The notes below the pieces were generated by a model. The model saw only the letters and a list, made by a program, of their open reading frames with translations. It ran no database searches and was not told where the DNA came from. Positions 32,101 to 44,430 of a stretch of DNA of 64,000 bases are shown in pieces. The DNA is from Macrotrachela quadricornifera (Eukaryota > Rotifera > Eurotatoria > Philodinida > Philodinidae). Made by a program: the position numbers and the translations under genes. Location: assembly GCA_022393335.1 (NCBI GenBank), contig JAJEKB010021185.1:1414311-1478310 (forward strand), in the 5' to 3' direction. Each line of letters begins with the position of its first letter. Within the stretch, counting starts at the first letter, position 1.

Positions 32101-33426
32101 TTAAGGGGGGCCCCCCCCNNNNNNNNNNNNNNNNNNNNNNNNNNNNNNNNNNNNNNNNNNNNNNNNNNNNNNNNNNNNNNNNNNNNNNNNNNNNNNNNNN
32201 NNNNNNNNNNNNNNNNNNNNNNNNNNNNNNNNNNNNNNNNNNNNNNNNNNNNNNNNNNNNNNNNNNNNNNNNNNNNNNNNNNNNNNNNNNNNNNNNNNNN
32301 NNNNNNNNNNNNNNNNNNNNNNNNNNNNNNNNNNNNNNNNNNNNNNNNNNNNNNNNNNNNNNNNNNNNNNNNNNNNNNNNNNNNNNNNNNNNNNNNNNNN
32401 NNNNNNNNNNNNNNNNNNNNNNNNNNNNNNNNNNNNNNNNNNNNNNNNNNNNNNNNNNNNNNNNNNNNNNNNNNNNNNNNNNNNNNNNNNNNNNNNNNNN
32501 NNNNNNNNNNNNNNNNNNCCCCCCCCTCAGAAAAATGTTTTTTTCGAAAATAACTCAATATTGAATTTTTAGTTTAGGAAGATGCGCCGAAATTTCCTCT
32601 TTCAGAATATGTATGGTTTTTCGAAAAATGGCTAGGTTTCAAAAGACTTATCAAAAAAAATTTCTACCCTACTACTCTGTTTTCCTAGAAATTTTTATGG
32701 TTCTCACGTTTTGAAAAACTGCTTGTTGTTCCATATAACCGCATTGCATATAACATTTTTTTATATCAAGTATGATAGATGGCGTTAGCTTATTCGCTTG
32801 TTACGCGCTTTCAAAAAGTCCATTGACATATATTGAAAATATACCATGTAAACATGCTTTTCGGGATTTGGCTGTAAAAATCCATTTCTAAAACTTCTTT
32901 TGCGTTTTTCTCAAAATCAATTTTTTCGACCATACCGTTTACGCGGGCAAGGATTTCTCAATAACGACTCAATAAAGAAAGGATAATTTTTTTTTGTTGA
33001 ATAGAGGACAGTTAGGGCTAGATCCTCACGTTCTCCGATTTTTGAATTTCTCTTTTGCTGAAATAAAAAACTTAGATATATCATTTTGATGAGCGCTTTG
33101 AATTTGAACATTTTGCGACAAAGTGTTTTTAAAAATCAAACAAAGGGAAATTCGAAAATCAGAGATCGTGAGGATCTGGCCCTAAGGCCACTCTACAATT
33201 TAAAAACCACCCCGACATGATTAGCTAATATTTTTATATCGAAAACCTTGCCCGCGTGGAGGGTACTTTTGACCAATAAATTGACTGTAACTCATTCGTT
33301 TCTCAGAGATTTGAGGAGATATTTTAACCACAGTCTCCTCTAGCCAAGACTAACATTCTCTGAAATTTTCGTTGAAATCGGATGAGAAATAACAAAGTTC
33401 GGTGGTGAGGGGGGGGCCCCCCTTAA
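32101..33426. mobile_element. TTAA-specific (piggyBac-type) non-autonomous element
   Basis: TTAA occurs at 32101-32104 and 33423-33426, with inverted ends GGGGGGCCCCCC on both sides. If the element and one TTAA are removed, the reading frame of the surrounding transposase becomes continuous. This confirms insertion at a single TTAA. The interior includes an inverted pair near 33013-33055 and 33142-33183 and no convincing gene. About 400 bases are unknown. Confidence 0.8.
32119..32518. other. Assembly gap (400 N)
   Basis: Exactly 400 undetermined bases. The gap is bordered on both sides by C runs next to a self-complementary G6C8 end, a structure likely to stop sequencing. Confidence 0.99.
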
Positions 33427-34340
33427 CTGTTCGTTTGGAGAATGCAACCACGCATTCATTTACTATACAACCATGTATCAGTCTCAGTGGCAAACTTGTC
33501 GGACCACTTTTGCTTTGTTTAAAGGAACCCGCTGGTTATTCGACTGAAAATATTTGAGTGAGTTTCTTATATATGATGATCTCTTTCTTTCATATTAGTA
33601 TAATTCAAAAATACATCTTGTTTATTATTACATATTTCAGAGTCGTCTGTTCAAAGCTCCTAAGATTGTAGTATCGTGCAGTACATCCGGCAAACTCACA
33701 ACTGATCTTGTGAAATTTTGGAGAGATAATGTCTTGCTTCCTTCCGGTTTTTCTCATCGTACTCTTCTCATCTCTGACTGTTGATCTGGTCAAGATAACA
33801 CTACAAGTATTTACGACAGTATTGAAGAACTTCACCGACTTGAAATACCTAAACATACCACCACACAAATTCAGCCGTTGGATGTGTTTTACAACAATCA
33901 GCACACATATATCGCTCGTCGTATGTATGATCGAGTACTTCTTGATGGTCTTAATATTAATTGAAGTGAATGTAATAGTATCGTTCGTTGTCAGTCTCTC
34001 ATTTATAATTAACTATGTGCTCCTGTTTTTCGAAAAATGCTACAATATGCTTGGCACGCAAGTGGATATATAGACAATCATCCAGATTCTTTTCTATCTG
34101 TTAAGCAGCTGTGCTTTACATTTCAAAACGTTCCAGGCAGTAGTGGGTGTTGTGAATCGTCGCCCTTTATTATCTAATACTGTGGAAACAAGAGACACCT
34201 GAAGCAAAGAAAATTATCGAAAAAAGTAAAGCCGAGCTGTCGAGTATTACCAAAAATTATACACATCTTGAAATGCGACGAGCCATACAAGATATTCATG
34301 ATATCAAGTCAATCTGTTTAAATCTTATGAGAAGCATAAA

Positions 34341-36580
34341 AGAAATTCACAATTTATCTTCAAGTCTTTTTAATCTGTTTAATACATCATGTGTTCAAAT
34401 ATTATATTGCCTATATATTTAATCAGGAACTGACTCATTTATTTTATTCTAATGCTGTGATAATAATTCACGTAAAGAAGGAGATGGAGGAATTGGAAAC
34501 CAAAGAAGAAATATAACAAAAACAATCAATATTTGTTTTTTCACTAGTTGCTATTAATTTTTAGAGCATATCTGTTAGTTGATCAATATCATTAATTTCT
34601 ATAGTTTCACTAGTAACTAAGTATATAACTGGTGAACCTCGACATTTTAGGCCCTCAACAGTCAAACCTCGAAAACTTATGAACCCAGAAAATCATAATA
34701 TCGAAAAAACCTTATTAATAGAAAGAAAAGTTGAATGAAGCTTTTGTTCTTTTGAAACACTTTTTCCTGGAATCTAAATCAATTTTAGCGAGGAGGTAAA
34801 GATGTATGTGCTACAACCGTCATGATCATCTTACATCTACACAGACAAACCCACACCCTCAACACTACTGTACCATTTACTGTAATTATTAGCGGTTTTA
34901 TAAACTATGACGCGTATAGTATAGATATAGACGAAATAATGTCAGATAGTTTGGAAATGGACTAAGAGCAATTTCTTTAGTAAAATGAAATCAGAAATGG
35001 TCGGATCTATTCATGTCTAAGTATGATAAGCGAGCAAGATTTTTTTAACTCCCACACTTATAGTAAATTTGAAGATGTTGTTTTCGTTTAGATGTATGTT
35101 TCTGTTAAACATAATCACATCAAGCTAGAGAAAAGAGAGCATGCATTATATGACCCAAAAAATGTCAGAGAATGAGATTGCGCACACTATCGTGTTTTTT
35201 ACGTTCTGTAGATTTGACGAGATGACTACTTGTTTCTTTCGGCGAGTTTTTTCAATACTAACGACGCCATCATCTTCGAGGTGAAAGCGTCCGCATTCAT
35301 CTTCTATTGTAAGAAAAACCAAAGTATTGAAAAAGATCATCATAAAATTACAGCAAGCCACAATCAACCTCTATAAAATAGAGAAGATACGGTAATAAAA
35401 TTCTATGACGATGAATTCGAACAAAGCTGTCCGATAAAACCCTTAAGCAAGGTTGAAACTGGGCATGATTGCTTCTTTTCGTTGTAGCGATGATGAGGAG
35501 AAGATGACTAAAACGTTCAATGCGTTAGAGCCGGGAAAGATCATCTTGTGAGCGATATGAATTCGGGTGTGGATAGTGATGCACCTTGAAAATAAATCAG
35601 ACAGTCTCACTATCATTTGTACCACACAACCACAACTTCTGTCTAATGAAACAAGCATCATTATCGAAATTTTATCAATAAAACGACAAATATAGAAAAC
35701 CAAACATTACTACAGATGAATCAGCGAATGGAATTCAAACCCACTCCGTGCTTCCATTAGTTTCCCTCAAGCCAAATTACGACTATAACGAACAATACTC
35801 TCCAAAAAACTCCGAAATACAGAAGTGCAGATAGAACAACAAAAATAGCATTTAAAAATAAAATAAATAGTGCTTTTATCATTACTAACGTCATGAATAG
35901 AAGTGTAAGTTCATATGCTGATCAATGACGACGGTCTAAGAAGTTCTAAATCTTCTACTACCATGGTGGCACCTTGAAATCTTTCGATTCTATCGGCGTC
36001 AACGGCCGCTCACCATCCCACTTACATCTCTATTCACCAACTCTTTTGTAATTCTCGTCAAGTATTCAATGTTAAGTACGGCATGAACCAGGTTATCGAA
36101 CTTATCTTATGTGTGCTCCTAAACCTTACCTTTACCCATTCCGACAACGGAAAGAGCTTTACGACCGTATTATGCTTGTCGCGTTAGCAGCGAGAAAGAT
36201 GTCTTTAGTTCGCATCATAGCCTGGTCCATGGAAGAGATAGATGCATCTGTCCGTGTCTTGCTTTTACTCTCAGCTAGACAGATGAGTTTTTCCTGTTTT
36301 TGAGGGTGTGTGGTTTGCCTCATCCTTAACGAAAGAGATGCCTTGAATATCTTACTTTCGTTTCATTGAACATACTGGGAAAGTCAGTTGATTTCTGAAA
36401 AGTCATACGGTTTCCTAGAAACTATTAGGAGGTATCGTATGATATGCACTCAAGCCTCTTTTACATTAAAGAGGAAACCTCACATAAATATATTTTGTAT
36501 TCACGGATGAAACAAATTTTAAAAACTTAAAATAACGTCTTTTATTCAAGATGCTAGCACGTTATGAATAATAGCAATGT
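34341..36580. other. Intergenic, no gene supported
   Basis: Several short ORFs are present (minus 35367-35146, minus 35703-35443, plus 36109-36303). A 34-codon frame near 36085 (MNQVIELILCVLLNLTFTHS) reads like a signal peptide and could be a first exon, but no continuation was found. Confidence 0.4.
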
Positions 36581-36599
36581 GTTAGTCTCTATATATAAT

Positions 36600-36840
36600 G
36601 TCCAGTGCGCGTGTGTGTGTGTATCTGTCTGTACCCGCTCAAAAAAAACATGGGACTGTGTTAGCTTTTAAAACCTTCTGTCTCTCAGTGTATGAAAGTT
36701 TCTGGAGCCTTCTAGAGCATATAGTATATGGACTGTGTGAAATCTTCCACAACCTTGTAAAGCTTTCCAGAATATAACAGGTGGACACTATGAAACCCTT
36801 CGAAGTCTTCCAGAACATTCTGGAGTTTCAACCTATATGT
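36600..36840 (+). repeat. GT/CTGT microsatellite and TTC-nn-GAA-rich repeat
   Basis: A (GT)n run at 36607-36622 is followed by imperfect units carrying CTTCTAGAGCATA and CTTCCAGAACATT motifs. TTCCAGAACATTCTGGA at 36808-36824 fits alternating nGAAn pentamers, the shape of a heat-shock element, about 500 bp upstream of the next gene's start codon. Because it lies in a repeat, a regulatory role is only possible. Confidence 0.4.
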
Positions 36841-37239
36841 ATTGTTCGGCGTATGTATCTGTGTAATAGTTTATGTATCATGTTGAGAAAAATCCTTTCT
36901 TTTTGCGTACGCTTTCTTTAACAAATTTGATATGAAACGAATAGTATGGCGTGAAAATCGTATTGCACAAGAAGCAACTACCATTCGAAACAATAATCTG
37001 TAATTTCGCACCCTTACTCATAAAGGAAACAATCTGATAAGAGAAAGTTAGTAATAACCAAGCAAACAATCTGATAAGAGAAAGTTGGTAATAACCAAGC
37101 AAACCAAGAAAAGAGTGAGTAAGCAAGGGAAAACACTCACAGATTAGGTCAGATAAGAATATAATCTATTTTAATCGTTATTGTTCTTGAAGTTTCCTTT
37201 AGAGTTTTTACTAGCTTACCTTTCGATTTATGATGAAGG

Positions 37240-37247
37240 TATATAAA
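37240..37247 (+). promoter_or_regulatory. TATA box
   Basis: TATATAAA lies 80 nt before the ATG at 37327. A start of transcription near 37270 would give a short 5' leader. Confidence 0.65.
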
Positions 37248-37326
37248 ACGAAAACTTTTGTCTATCAATTCTTGATTTCTTCTATTACCTTATAATAATA
37301 ACAAGCATCGAAATTCAACGGTAACA

Positions 37327-38423
37327 ATGGCTGGTTCAACAACTTTCACCTTCGACGAAGCTCATTATGCCACATGGAAAGCTCAAACAGGCAATGATTT
37401 TGCAGAAGTTCAAGAGAAGGAAGTAAGTGAAGATCTACTCGTTCGTACCATTAGAAAAGTGGTAGAGTGAGTGTATTTGAAAAATTTCTCTCGCTACTAA
37501 AATGATTTCCATATGTGGGGTTTGTACCTGAACCTTTGAGATCTTACAATATATTGTATAATAGACAAGAAACTTCTTTCAATAAAATGGTGGCGTTTAA
37601 TTTCTTACAGAAAGATAGAAGAATCTATATCTACTAATTTGCAACTTGATTAGTCGAATGAATATGCATTTTGAACAACAAACTTATTTCATATGAATAA
37701 CAAAAGAAACTTCAAAGTCATTTCGCTTTGAAAGAGTCCTTACGTATCAGTTGCGATCTATTGAATCTGAAAATTTTTAAATCTTTCGAAGTGGGATTTC
37801 GTGGAGGCTGCTAAAGATTAGAAACATTTCTTTAGTTCCAAACTAAAAAATACCTATCGACTATACTCTGATCCAAAAGTTTCATTTATGTTCAGTCACG
37901 AGCTAAAGCATTGAAATTGAACAAAGTATTGGATATGAACCTCTGTTAGTTGACGAGTCACTAGGCATTGTCTACATTTTGTGGTCAATGATTTTTTTTT
38001 CTTCCAATACTAATCTCGATTGTACTCTAAACATCGCTCTCAACTTCTTGAAATGATCATGATTGAATTCTCTTTTACTTTTATCAAATTTGTTTGCAGG
38101 TAAAGGAATGGCTAATTAAATACGCTACTAAATTGGTAGCACGTCGTCAAATCAACAATGCAATCATTGCCGAGATGAAGGATAGTCTTTCTGAAGGAAA
38201 CAGCGTCGACGCCGAAGCAAAAGCTAAAGCACTGGTCATAAAGGGTGAAAAATGTCTTCAAGAAGCTCAACTTGAACGAGACGAAGCACAAAAGGAATTC
38301 GATCGAACTTTTACACCTATCCAAAAAATTCGTATTATTGTTCATGCTGTCGAGACCGTCAATGATCCAATGAAAGCTGCGGATGTTCTCGCTGCCATCC
38401 TTCATGATGCCTGTCGTATCTAA
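37327..38423 (+). CDS. Small helical protein of unknown function (139 aa)
   Basis: Two phase-0 exons (37327-37422 and 38100-38423) are joined across a 677-nt intron with GTAAGT and TTTGCAG ends. The product starts MAGSTTFTFDEAHYATWKAQ. It continues as nearly uninterrupted charged helix (EAKAKALVIKGEKCLQEAQ, ERDEAQKEFDRTF) with a C-terminal amphipathic segment ending DACRI. There is no signal peptide and no membrane helix, so it is probably cytosolic. I do not recognise the family. The Ala/Lys/Glu-rich helix recalls stress or desiccation proteins only in composition. The well-formed TATA box and poly(A) signal (AATAAA 38482-38487) suggest a strongly expressed gene. Confidence 0.8.
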
Positions 38424-38869
38424 TCGAGTTTTTTTCTCGTTTACCCATATCTAAACAAGCGTTATTCTCATTTTTTTCATAAATAAACGAGGTGTGTTGA
38501 TAACATTAACAAAAAGATTAGTAATGAAGACGGGTACATTAAGTCTTCTAAGCACTATTCGATAAATCATAGCAACTGACTTATGAACACTTCATTTTCA
38601 GGATCAATATTAACAAAAATAAGTCTTGAAAGGATTTTTCAAGTGTAAAACACATCCTTGGTAAAGCGTGAAAGTAAAAATGATCAGTTTTCAAAAAACT
38701 ATATCTTTGCTAACCTTTGAGCGTTGCTTCATTTTTGTTCTTATGCCAAATCTTCGAGCGATAGTTCGGGAAACATCAAATGTTCATCGATAGTGATGTC
38801 TGAGAACGTTCAATACATATACAAACAATAAGTCTTCTTGGATCTATTGATGTTTTAATCACTGATGTT

Positions 38870-39640
38870 TTTTGTTTACTCAAAAAGCGAGTATACTCCA
38901 GAATCGGTCAGTGTGTCCGTCCGTTCGTCCATCTGTTTATGCGATAAGTCTCGAAAAAGTCGTGGAATTAATACCGAAATTATGCACACAGAATTGTCAC
39001 TTCAATATCTTGATTGATTTCGAAGATGAAAATGAGTCATCAATCCATTGCAGAGTTATAACAAAAAATGTCGTTTTCTACTACCTTTTTATACAAAAAT
39101 CACATAGTCTAATTTTCATCAAAAACTTTCTTCTCTACTATTGTACGGACAAAACATAGGATTTTCGTGCCGATAAGTGATTTTCGAGGGTGCTCTCCAA
39201 TTCAATTCGAACATCATGGTGCATCGCCTTTGCCATAGTGAAGAATGAAACAGGGTTTCAAGGAGGGGTTGAGTTTTTGGGTCATGCATTTCTTCATTAT
39301 GGTACGTATGAAACATAGTGTTGTTCGCTTGAATTTGACATTTTCAAGGATGATCTACAATTTACCCCTACCTACCTAATGTTCTTTCCTTACTATAAGA
39401 GTATGAAATACAACAAAAAGAGGTGAGAAAAGGGACGTGAGTTTTTGGGTTGGTTTCTTCCATTATGGTAATTCTTTTCGCTTCTTAAAATACACAACAG
39501 TCGGATTGAATTGCAATGTTTTCGCATTTATATCTTTGTATAACTTAAATATACTTACAACGAAGATGTTTGCACTGTCATGCAAGATGGACGAACGGAT
39601 GGAGTGCAAATGATTGCATTCAATGAGAAACTGACGCATT
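38870..39640. repeat. Foldback with internal duplication
   Basis: GTCCGTCCGTTCGTCCATC at about 38918 is matched in reverse by GATGGACGAACGGATGGA at about 39586. Between them, GAGTTTTTGGGT...TTTCTTC.ATTATGGTA occurs twice (about 39270 and 39440). It is non-coding; the apparent ORF at 38872-39159 has no domain. Confidence 0.55.
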
Positions 39641-39822
39641 TAAAATATGAGTTGCTGATGGCTTACTTTGACAGATCTATATAATTTTTAAGTTTCACAT
39701 TAATTGAGCGGAGATACATGATAATACTTGAAATATTCATATCAACGTTTAAGATAATCCTCAAATTTGTTAGGAAGTATGTTTCCAAGATCGAGATAAG
39801 TCTTATTAGCATCATTTATGCT

Positions 39823-40375
39823 ACTTAGGTGATACCAAAAGTAAAGAAGGAAGTACTTTTTTTCTTAAACATACAGCTAAAAAATTTCGTTTTTTTACCA
39901 ATAGACAGAGCGTCTTTTGCTTTATTTTTCTATGCTATTTGATCATGATTCAACTAATATTATAATAACAAAATTTCGATAAGAACTATTTTTGTCGAAA
40001 ACTAGCTAGTGGTAGTAGATCATAATAGGTGTGGCGTAAAAAAATGGGACACTTTTGCATTTTATTTTATCACAACTTAAAACGTTGTATTTAAAAAACA
40101 AAACATACTAGAAGACGCAGCGTGAAAAGCTCTACAATTTATAAACGATCGCATATTTTATAGTTGCACTTTTTGTTTTCAAAATGGACCAAACTCTGAG
40201 CGATAAAATTTCGACTTTGCAAAAACAAGATTTATCTTTTGGTAATAAACGAATTGCTTTTTTCTTATCGTATCTTTTCGTAATTGTTCTTTATAACTTG
40301 CAGAGCTTGTCGCGCTGCCTCTTATAGTGTATTTTGTTTTTATAATTCAAGGTTTTCACTGGTGATAAAATCAGA
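39823..40375 (+). mobile_element. Foldback repeat R1, copy B
   Basis: This is the most complete copy of the family seen at 8311 and 47346. The arm with AGAAGACGCAGCGTGAAAAG (near 40110-40129) is repeated in reverse near 40298-40358 (CAGAGCTTGTCGCGCTGCCTC). The loop of about 150 bp carries ATAAAATTTCGACTTTGC. No ORF. Confidence 0.75.
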
Positions 40376-40414
40376 TGCAATAGTGCTCCACCTTTTTACG
40401 GTTTACTGCTACCC

Positions 40415-40570
40415 AGGTATATTATTATGACGGTCGTTTACGTCGACGTAAACGGCACTTTACGGTATACCGTGCACGTTGAAAATCGTGCCGTATCACG
40501 GTCGTTTTTCGACGAAAACGGCGCTATATACCAACGTTTACGGCAGTATATATCAACGTTTACTACTGGA
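40415..40570. repeat. Palindrome-rich CGTTTACG block
   Basis: It contains the perfect palindrome CGTTTACGTCGACGTAAACG and several further CGTTTACGG/ACGGTATACCGT units. A smaller related motif, GGTCGTTTACGACC, occurs near 26014. It resembles a short MITE. Confidence 0.6.
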
Positions 40571-41982
40571 ATTTAACGCAACACACCGTGAATTATAGGC
40601 TTTCGAGGCTCAATTATAGGCTTTCAAGGCTTTTGAAGTTTTATCATAAGCTTTTGCAGCTTGTTGCAAACCTGGTCATGAGAAATTATCATGGGATATG
40701 ATAAATATTCTTTAGCGAGTATTTTAGGACGTTTGTTAAGATTTTTGAAACCTCTCTAAGGTTATCTAGAACTTCTACAAAAGACCTTTTGGCTTGATGG
40801 CACTTGTGGAAGATTTTTGAATGCTTTACATGACATCAATTAAGGATCATCCTAAAACTTCTCTGATAGTACCAAGGTACTATGCTAGGATTTCTACGAT
40901 AACATCTAGGAAATATTCTTGGATATTTATGCGTAATTTAGAACTTCGCTCAGTACTTTTCAATGTGTCCTAAAGACTGTGTTAGGATTTCTTTAATAGG
41001 TCCTAGAGCCTTTTCTAGAATATAAAAAAATCTCCTGTAGAATCGCAGAAAAATATTAGTATATATCAAGAAATTTCAGCAAAACAAAACGGTGAATGAA
41101 TACTGGTCAAAAGCCTTGTGAGACCCTTTAAAGCCTTGATTGTGGATTTATCAATAAAAGCTCACTCTAATTAATTAGATTTATTAATTAGCATAGGAAT
41201 CTATCAAATTGAGCTATGTCTTAAGGACAGATATGAGGAAAGCAGAATACTGTAATAGAAAACATACTGAATCCTTTAGTAGGTATACTTTCGAAGGTAT
41301 ACTGAAAGATACCTGAGAAAAGAAAATATTACTACCTATAGAAGAAATTCAGCAAAATAAAACGATAAATGAATATTGGTCAAAAGTCTTATGAGACGTC
41401 TTTGGCACTTGTCATAGGTTATAGTTGCCTATATAAACAAATATTACAAAGTACCGACATCTATTACTTATTTTGTGCAGATCTCATTTTATCTTAAACT
41501 AATGACGTTCTATATAATTATTGTGTTGGGATTAAGCTATTTTACTTTGGATGAAATATTTTTGTGAGGCTAAATTATATATTCTCGCTCTCTCAATTGC
41601 TCCACCAATCAATGAAAGCTTTAATATACTATCCCCTTGATAATATCCTCGATATCGTAGTATATCTTATTTGGGATTAAATTTCAGTCTATTGAAATGA
41701 AACATAATAGGATAAGTGTCACATTAAACTTTGATTTTTAGATAACGCGACAAAAATGAATTTTTAGCCTAAATAAAATACCTTACTTTTGTATAGATTT
41801 TTTAACGAGAAACCAATGCTTTCAATTGACATTAAAATAGTTATTTTCCATTTTAGATTGTGTTTGTTTGTATTGGTTTTTTGCTGCAATGCGTACCAAA
41901 AAATCTTCTCGAAAAAATGGAAGTCAAGAAAAAAAAATGTTGGTGAAAATTGTGAGCTGAATATTTTATATCTCTTTTGACA
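40571..41982. other. Intergenic with a 60-bp direct repeat
   Basis: AAATTTCAGCAAAACAAAAC...GAATACTGGTCAAAAG at about 41067 recurs at about 41343. Otherwise it is AT-rich with loosely periodic CTAGAA/CTTCT motifs. No gene seen. Confidence 0.45.
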
Positions 41983-42960
41983 ATGCAACATTTTACTTTA
42001 GATCGTGAACAATATGAAAAAATTCTAACGACAAAGACAAATAGTTCCTGTACAACTCATACTCCTGTTTTTGTTGGTGCACACGAAATAAAACAACAAT
42101 CTCCAACTTTTGAAAATAGTGATTTATTAATACAGGAAAATAAATCAGAACAAAACCAAGTTGATGAGAATTTTGTCTTATCTAATATTTCAAATAAAAA
42201 TGATGAAATTGAAACTTTAAATTCTAAAGATACAAATAAGACAAACATAGATTTATCAGGTATGATTTCATTTTTTTTTCGGGAGTACCATTATAGATGT
42301 ATGAGTCCAAGTTTTTCAGTTTCTCATGGAAACAAAAGACCAATCGAAGATACATTTATTTCTATTGAAAGTAATGGCAATCAAAGTGATTTTATGCAAT
42401 TAAAAAAAAGATGTCTGGATCTAGAAAGACGAGTACAAGATCTGGAAAACATGTGGATGAGTAAGTAGATCAATTTCAATATCAGTAATATCATTAACTT
42501 TTTTTATTTAGCAGATTCACAAGATTTATCCATGGATCCAAATTTTTTTGGTTTTGCTTCATACAGTAATGATAAAAGTATTGATGTGAAAAATAATGAT
42601 GCAATATTAAATGCAATTCAAGTATTAAATATTGAACCAGATTCTTTATTAAAATTACGAAAAAAAACTGCATCTCGAACGGCTAGATCCATATTAAAAT
42701 ATAAATTTCCTAATCCAATAGCCAACTTTAAATTAATCGATATAGATCAATCACTTGCTGATGCTATCGTTGGTCAGTCAAAAATTTTCCATTTTCATTA
42801 CTTTTTTTCTATTTATTGCATAGTTTATTCAACATAATGTCATCCATATGATAAATCGACGAAATCCATAGTACGTAAAGCCATGTCAAATTATTTCTCA
42901 TCGATAACATACAGTAAAAAACGTAAATCGATGAACAAACCAAGTATTGAGGAACAATAA
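41983..42960 (+). CDS. BEN-like domain protein with internal stop
   Basis: Exon 1 (41983-42460; ATG chosen because the frame upstream opens only at TTG) encodes a Ser/Thr/Asn-rich region and a helix LKKRCLDLERRVQDLE. A 51-nt intron ends in a tandem TTTAGCAG acceptor, which allows two products differing by one residue. Exon 2 from 42512 carries a helical domain (LRKKTASRTARSILKY, LADAIVG). A possible 51-nt intron (42773-42823) leads to a TAA at 42835-42837. After it the same frame stays open for 40 codons (CHPYDKSTKSIVRKAMSNYF) to the TAA at 42958. The tail reads as a natural continuation of the domain, so this is either a recently inactivated copy, a sequence error, or a shortened product. 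The BEN-type assignment is tentative; it suggests chromatin or DNA binding. Confidence 0.55.
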
Positions 42961-43640
42961 GGAGAATTTGATCGAGATGAATTCTAATATTTGTTCTTTA
43001 AATAATATCTACGTTTTCTTCGTTGACTTATCAGAATTTCGTCCTGTTTCTATTCTTTATTATTTATATTTTCTTATTCAAACTTATTCTCTATAGTGAT
43101 ATTACTATGTAGCAGAATGCTTATTATAAGTGTTCTTCTATCTTTTTTTATTACGGTTTTTTCATATTTTTATATTATTCTGGAAGTTCTCCTTTTTTTC
43201 TCGTTAATGATTTATTGTTAACTTACTCTTTATTTGAAAAGTTGTTTGTTTTTTTCTCATTGAAACAAGTAATGTATTTCCACTGATATTAGGCTTTTCT
43301 GTAGAAGAACTAATCATTTACTCATACAAAATACAGATTTAGCATATTAAAATAAAACTCTTACTATGAATTCATTATGCTTCAATATATTATTCGATTT
43401 CAAATTTGATGTTTAATATAAAAAAACAGCTTATTTTAAAGATAAATTAAGGACTCTATGAGCAAATGAAGACAATTCGAAACCTATTAAACTATTATAA
43501 CAGCATCAGGAAATAAATGAATGAATAATAATAATAAAATTCTTAAAAGTATTTTTGTATAATGATAAAGCAATAATGAGATAAAAAAATATCAGCGGCT
43601 GCTTTACTGTAAATAACATAAAGTGGAACGCAAAATATAC
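42961..43640. other. Intergenic, nothing recognised
   Basis: AT-rich sequence without ORFs or clear repeats. The missing 5' part of the piggyBac gene does not occur here. Confidence 0.4.
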
Positions 43641-43645
43641 TAGCC

Positions 43646-44430
43646 CTTGTCTCTTTGAAAAAAGTATATGAACTCGGGACCGATGCATGCGAAACCGTAC
43701 GCAAAATTCGTCTCGGTCTAGTTAAGTTTAGTAAATTGGCAAAAGGTGATTTTGACTATAACAACACTAATACTCTAATGGCTTTGAAATGGCAAGATAA
43801 ACGAGAAGTCATTATGTTGTCTACAATTCACAAACCGAGGATGATATAAGCACGAAAAAGTAATTGAAAAGTCAGAGTGTATTATTCATTACAACGAAAA
43901 CATGGGCTCAGTTTTGTAGAATGCGTTCGAAAAACCGTCAGGTGGTACAAAAGAATTTTCTTTCAATTGCTGGATATATCAACACTGAACGCATATATGT
44001 TATTCAAAGTCAAGCATAAAAAAGCTATTCAGTTTGTCGATTTTCGAATTGAATTGATTCGACAACTGATTGAAAAACATGCTCAGCCCAAAAATCCCAC
44101 TGGCCGTCCAACTACTGGAGATAATCCCATACGTCTTACTGCACTTCATTTTCCATGTTTAGTTCCATCAACAGCAACAGGAAAAATTGCCCGAAGATCT
44201 CGTATAGCCTGTAGTCATACAAGTAGACGAGAGAAAAAGCGTACAGATACACGTTATCAGTGTGATGTTTGTGACGTTGGACTTTGTGTGATAGGTTATT
44301 TTGAAGATTATCATACTCTGAAACATATCTAAATGCTTCTATATAACAATAGAACTTGATTCAGATATTTTTTGGAAGGAAAAAAACATTTTATTTTTTT
44401 TCAAAAAAAATCTCGGCGCCAAAAGGTTAA
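43646..44430 (+). pseudogene. piggyBac transposase, 5'-truncated
   Basis: The remaining part includes CETVRKIRLGLVKFSKLAKG and LMALKWQDKREVIMLSTIH, which matches the piggyBac core around the conserved WKDKR...LST.H segment. Two stops follow at 43847-43864. The frame then resumes with WYKRIFFQLLDISTLNAYML and a Cys-rich tail (YQCDVCDVGLC, FEDYHT), the C-terminal zinc-binding domain of the family. The catalytic N-terminal half is absent. A TTAA at 44427-44430, preceded by GGCGCCAAAAGG, may be the element's 3' boundary. Confidence 0.82.

Larger units (their letters stand above)
31269..34340 (+). pseudogene. pogo/Tigger-like DDE transposase, disrupted
   Basis: It has an acidic N-terminus (NEFSEDDVDQYVASDDSELD) and, after a frameshift near 31725, a helix-turn-helix tail (SEKWFFNFKIQYN). 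NTDQSG at about 32021 contains the first catalytic Asp. The frame is then cut by the TTAA element at 32105-33422 and resumes with ENATTHSFTIQP and GPLLLCLKEPAG. An apparent intron with a TTTCAG acceptor near 33641 precedes STSGKLTTDLVKFWRDN, LLISDC (with a stop where Trp or a similar residue is expected) and PKHTTTQIQPLDVF. These are the hallmarks of the CENP-B/pogo transposase fold. Several frameshifts and stops remain to about 34340. Inactive. Confidence 0.8.

Noticed and set aside
32017..32558. ORFs across 32119-32518
   Set aside because: Artefacts of the N gap. Only the NTDQSG part belongs to a real (broken) transposase frame.
36808..36824. Heat-shock element as a firm regulatory feature
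   Set aside because: It matches the pentamer pattern but sits within a repeat whose units all carry CTTCnAGAA, so it is kept only as a possibility.
38872..39159. 95-codon plus-strand ORF
   Set aside because: It lies within a foldback repeat, includes the inverted GTCCGTCCG arm and has no domain.
42260..42296. 37-nt GT-AG segment in exon 1 of the BEN-like gene
   Set aside because: Splicing it would create an immediate stop, whereas the unspliced frame is open; it is also shorter than any other intron here.
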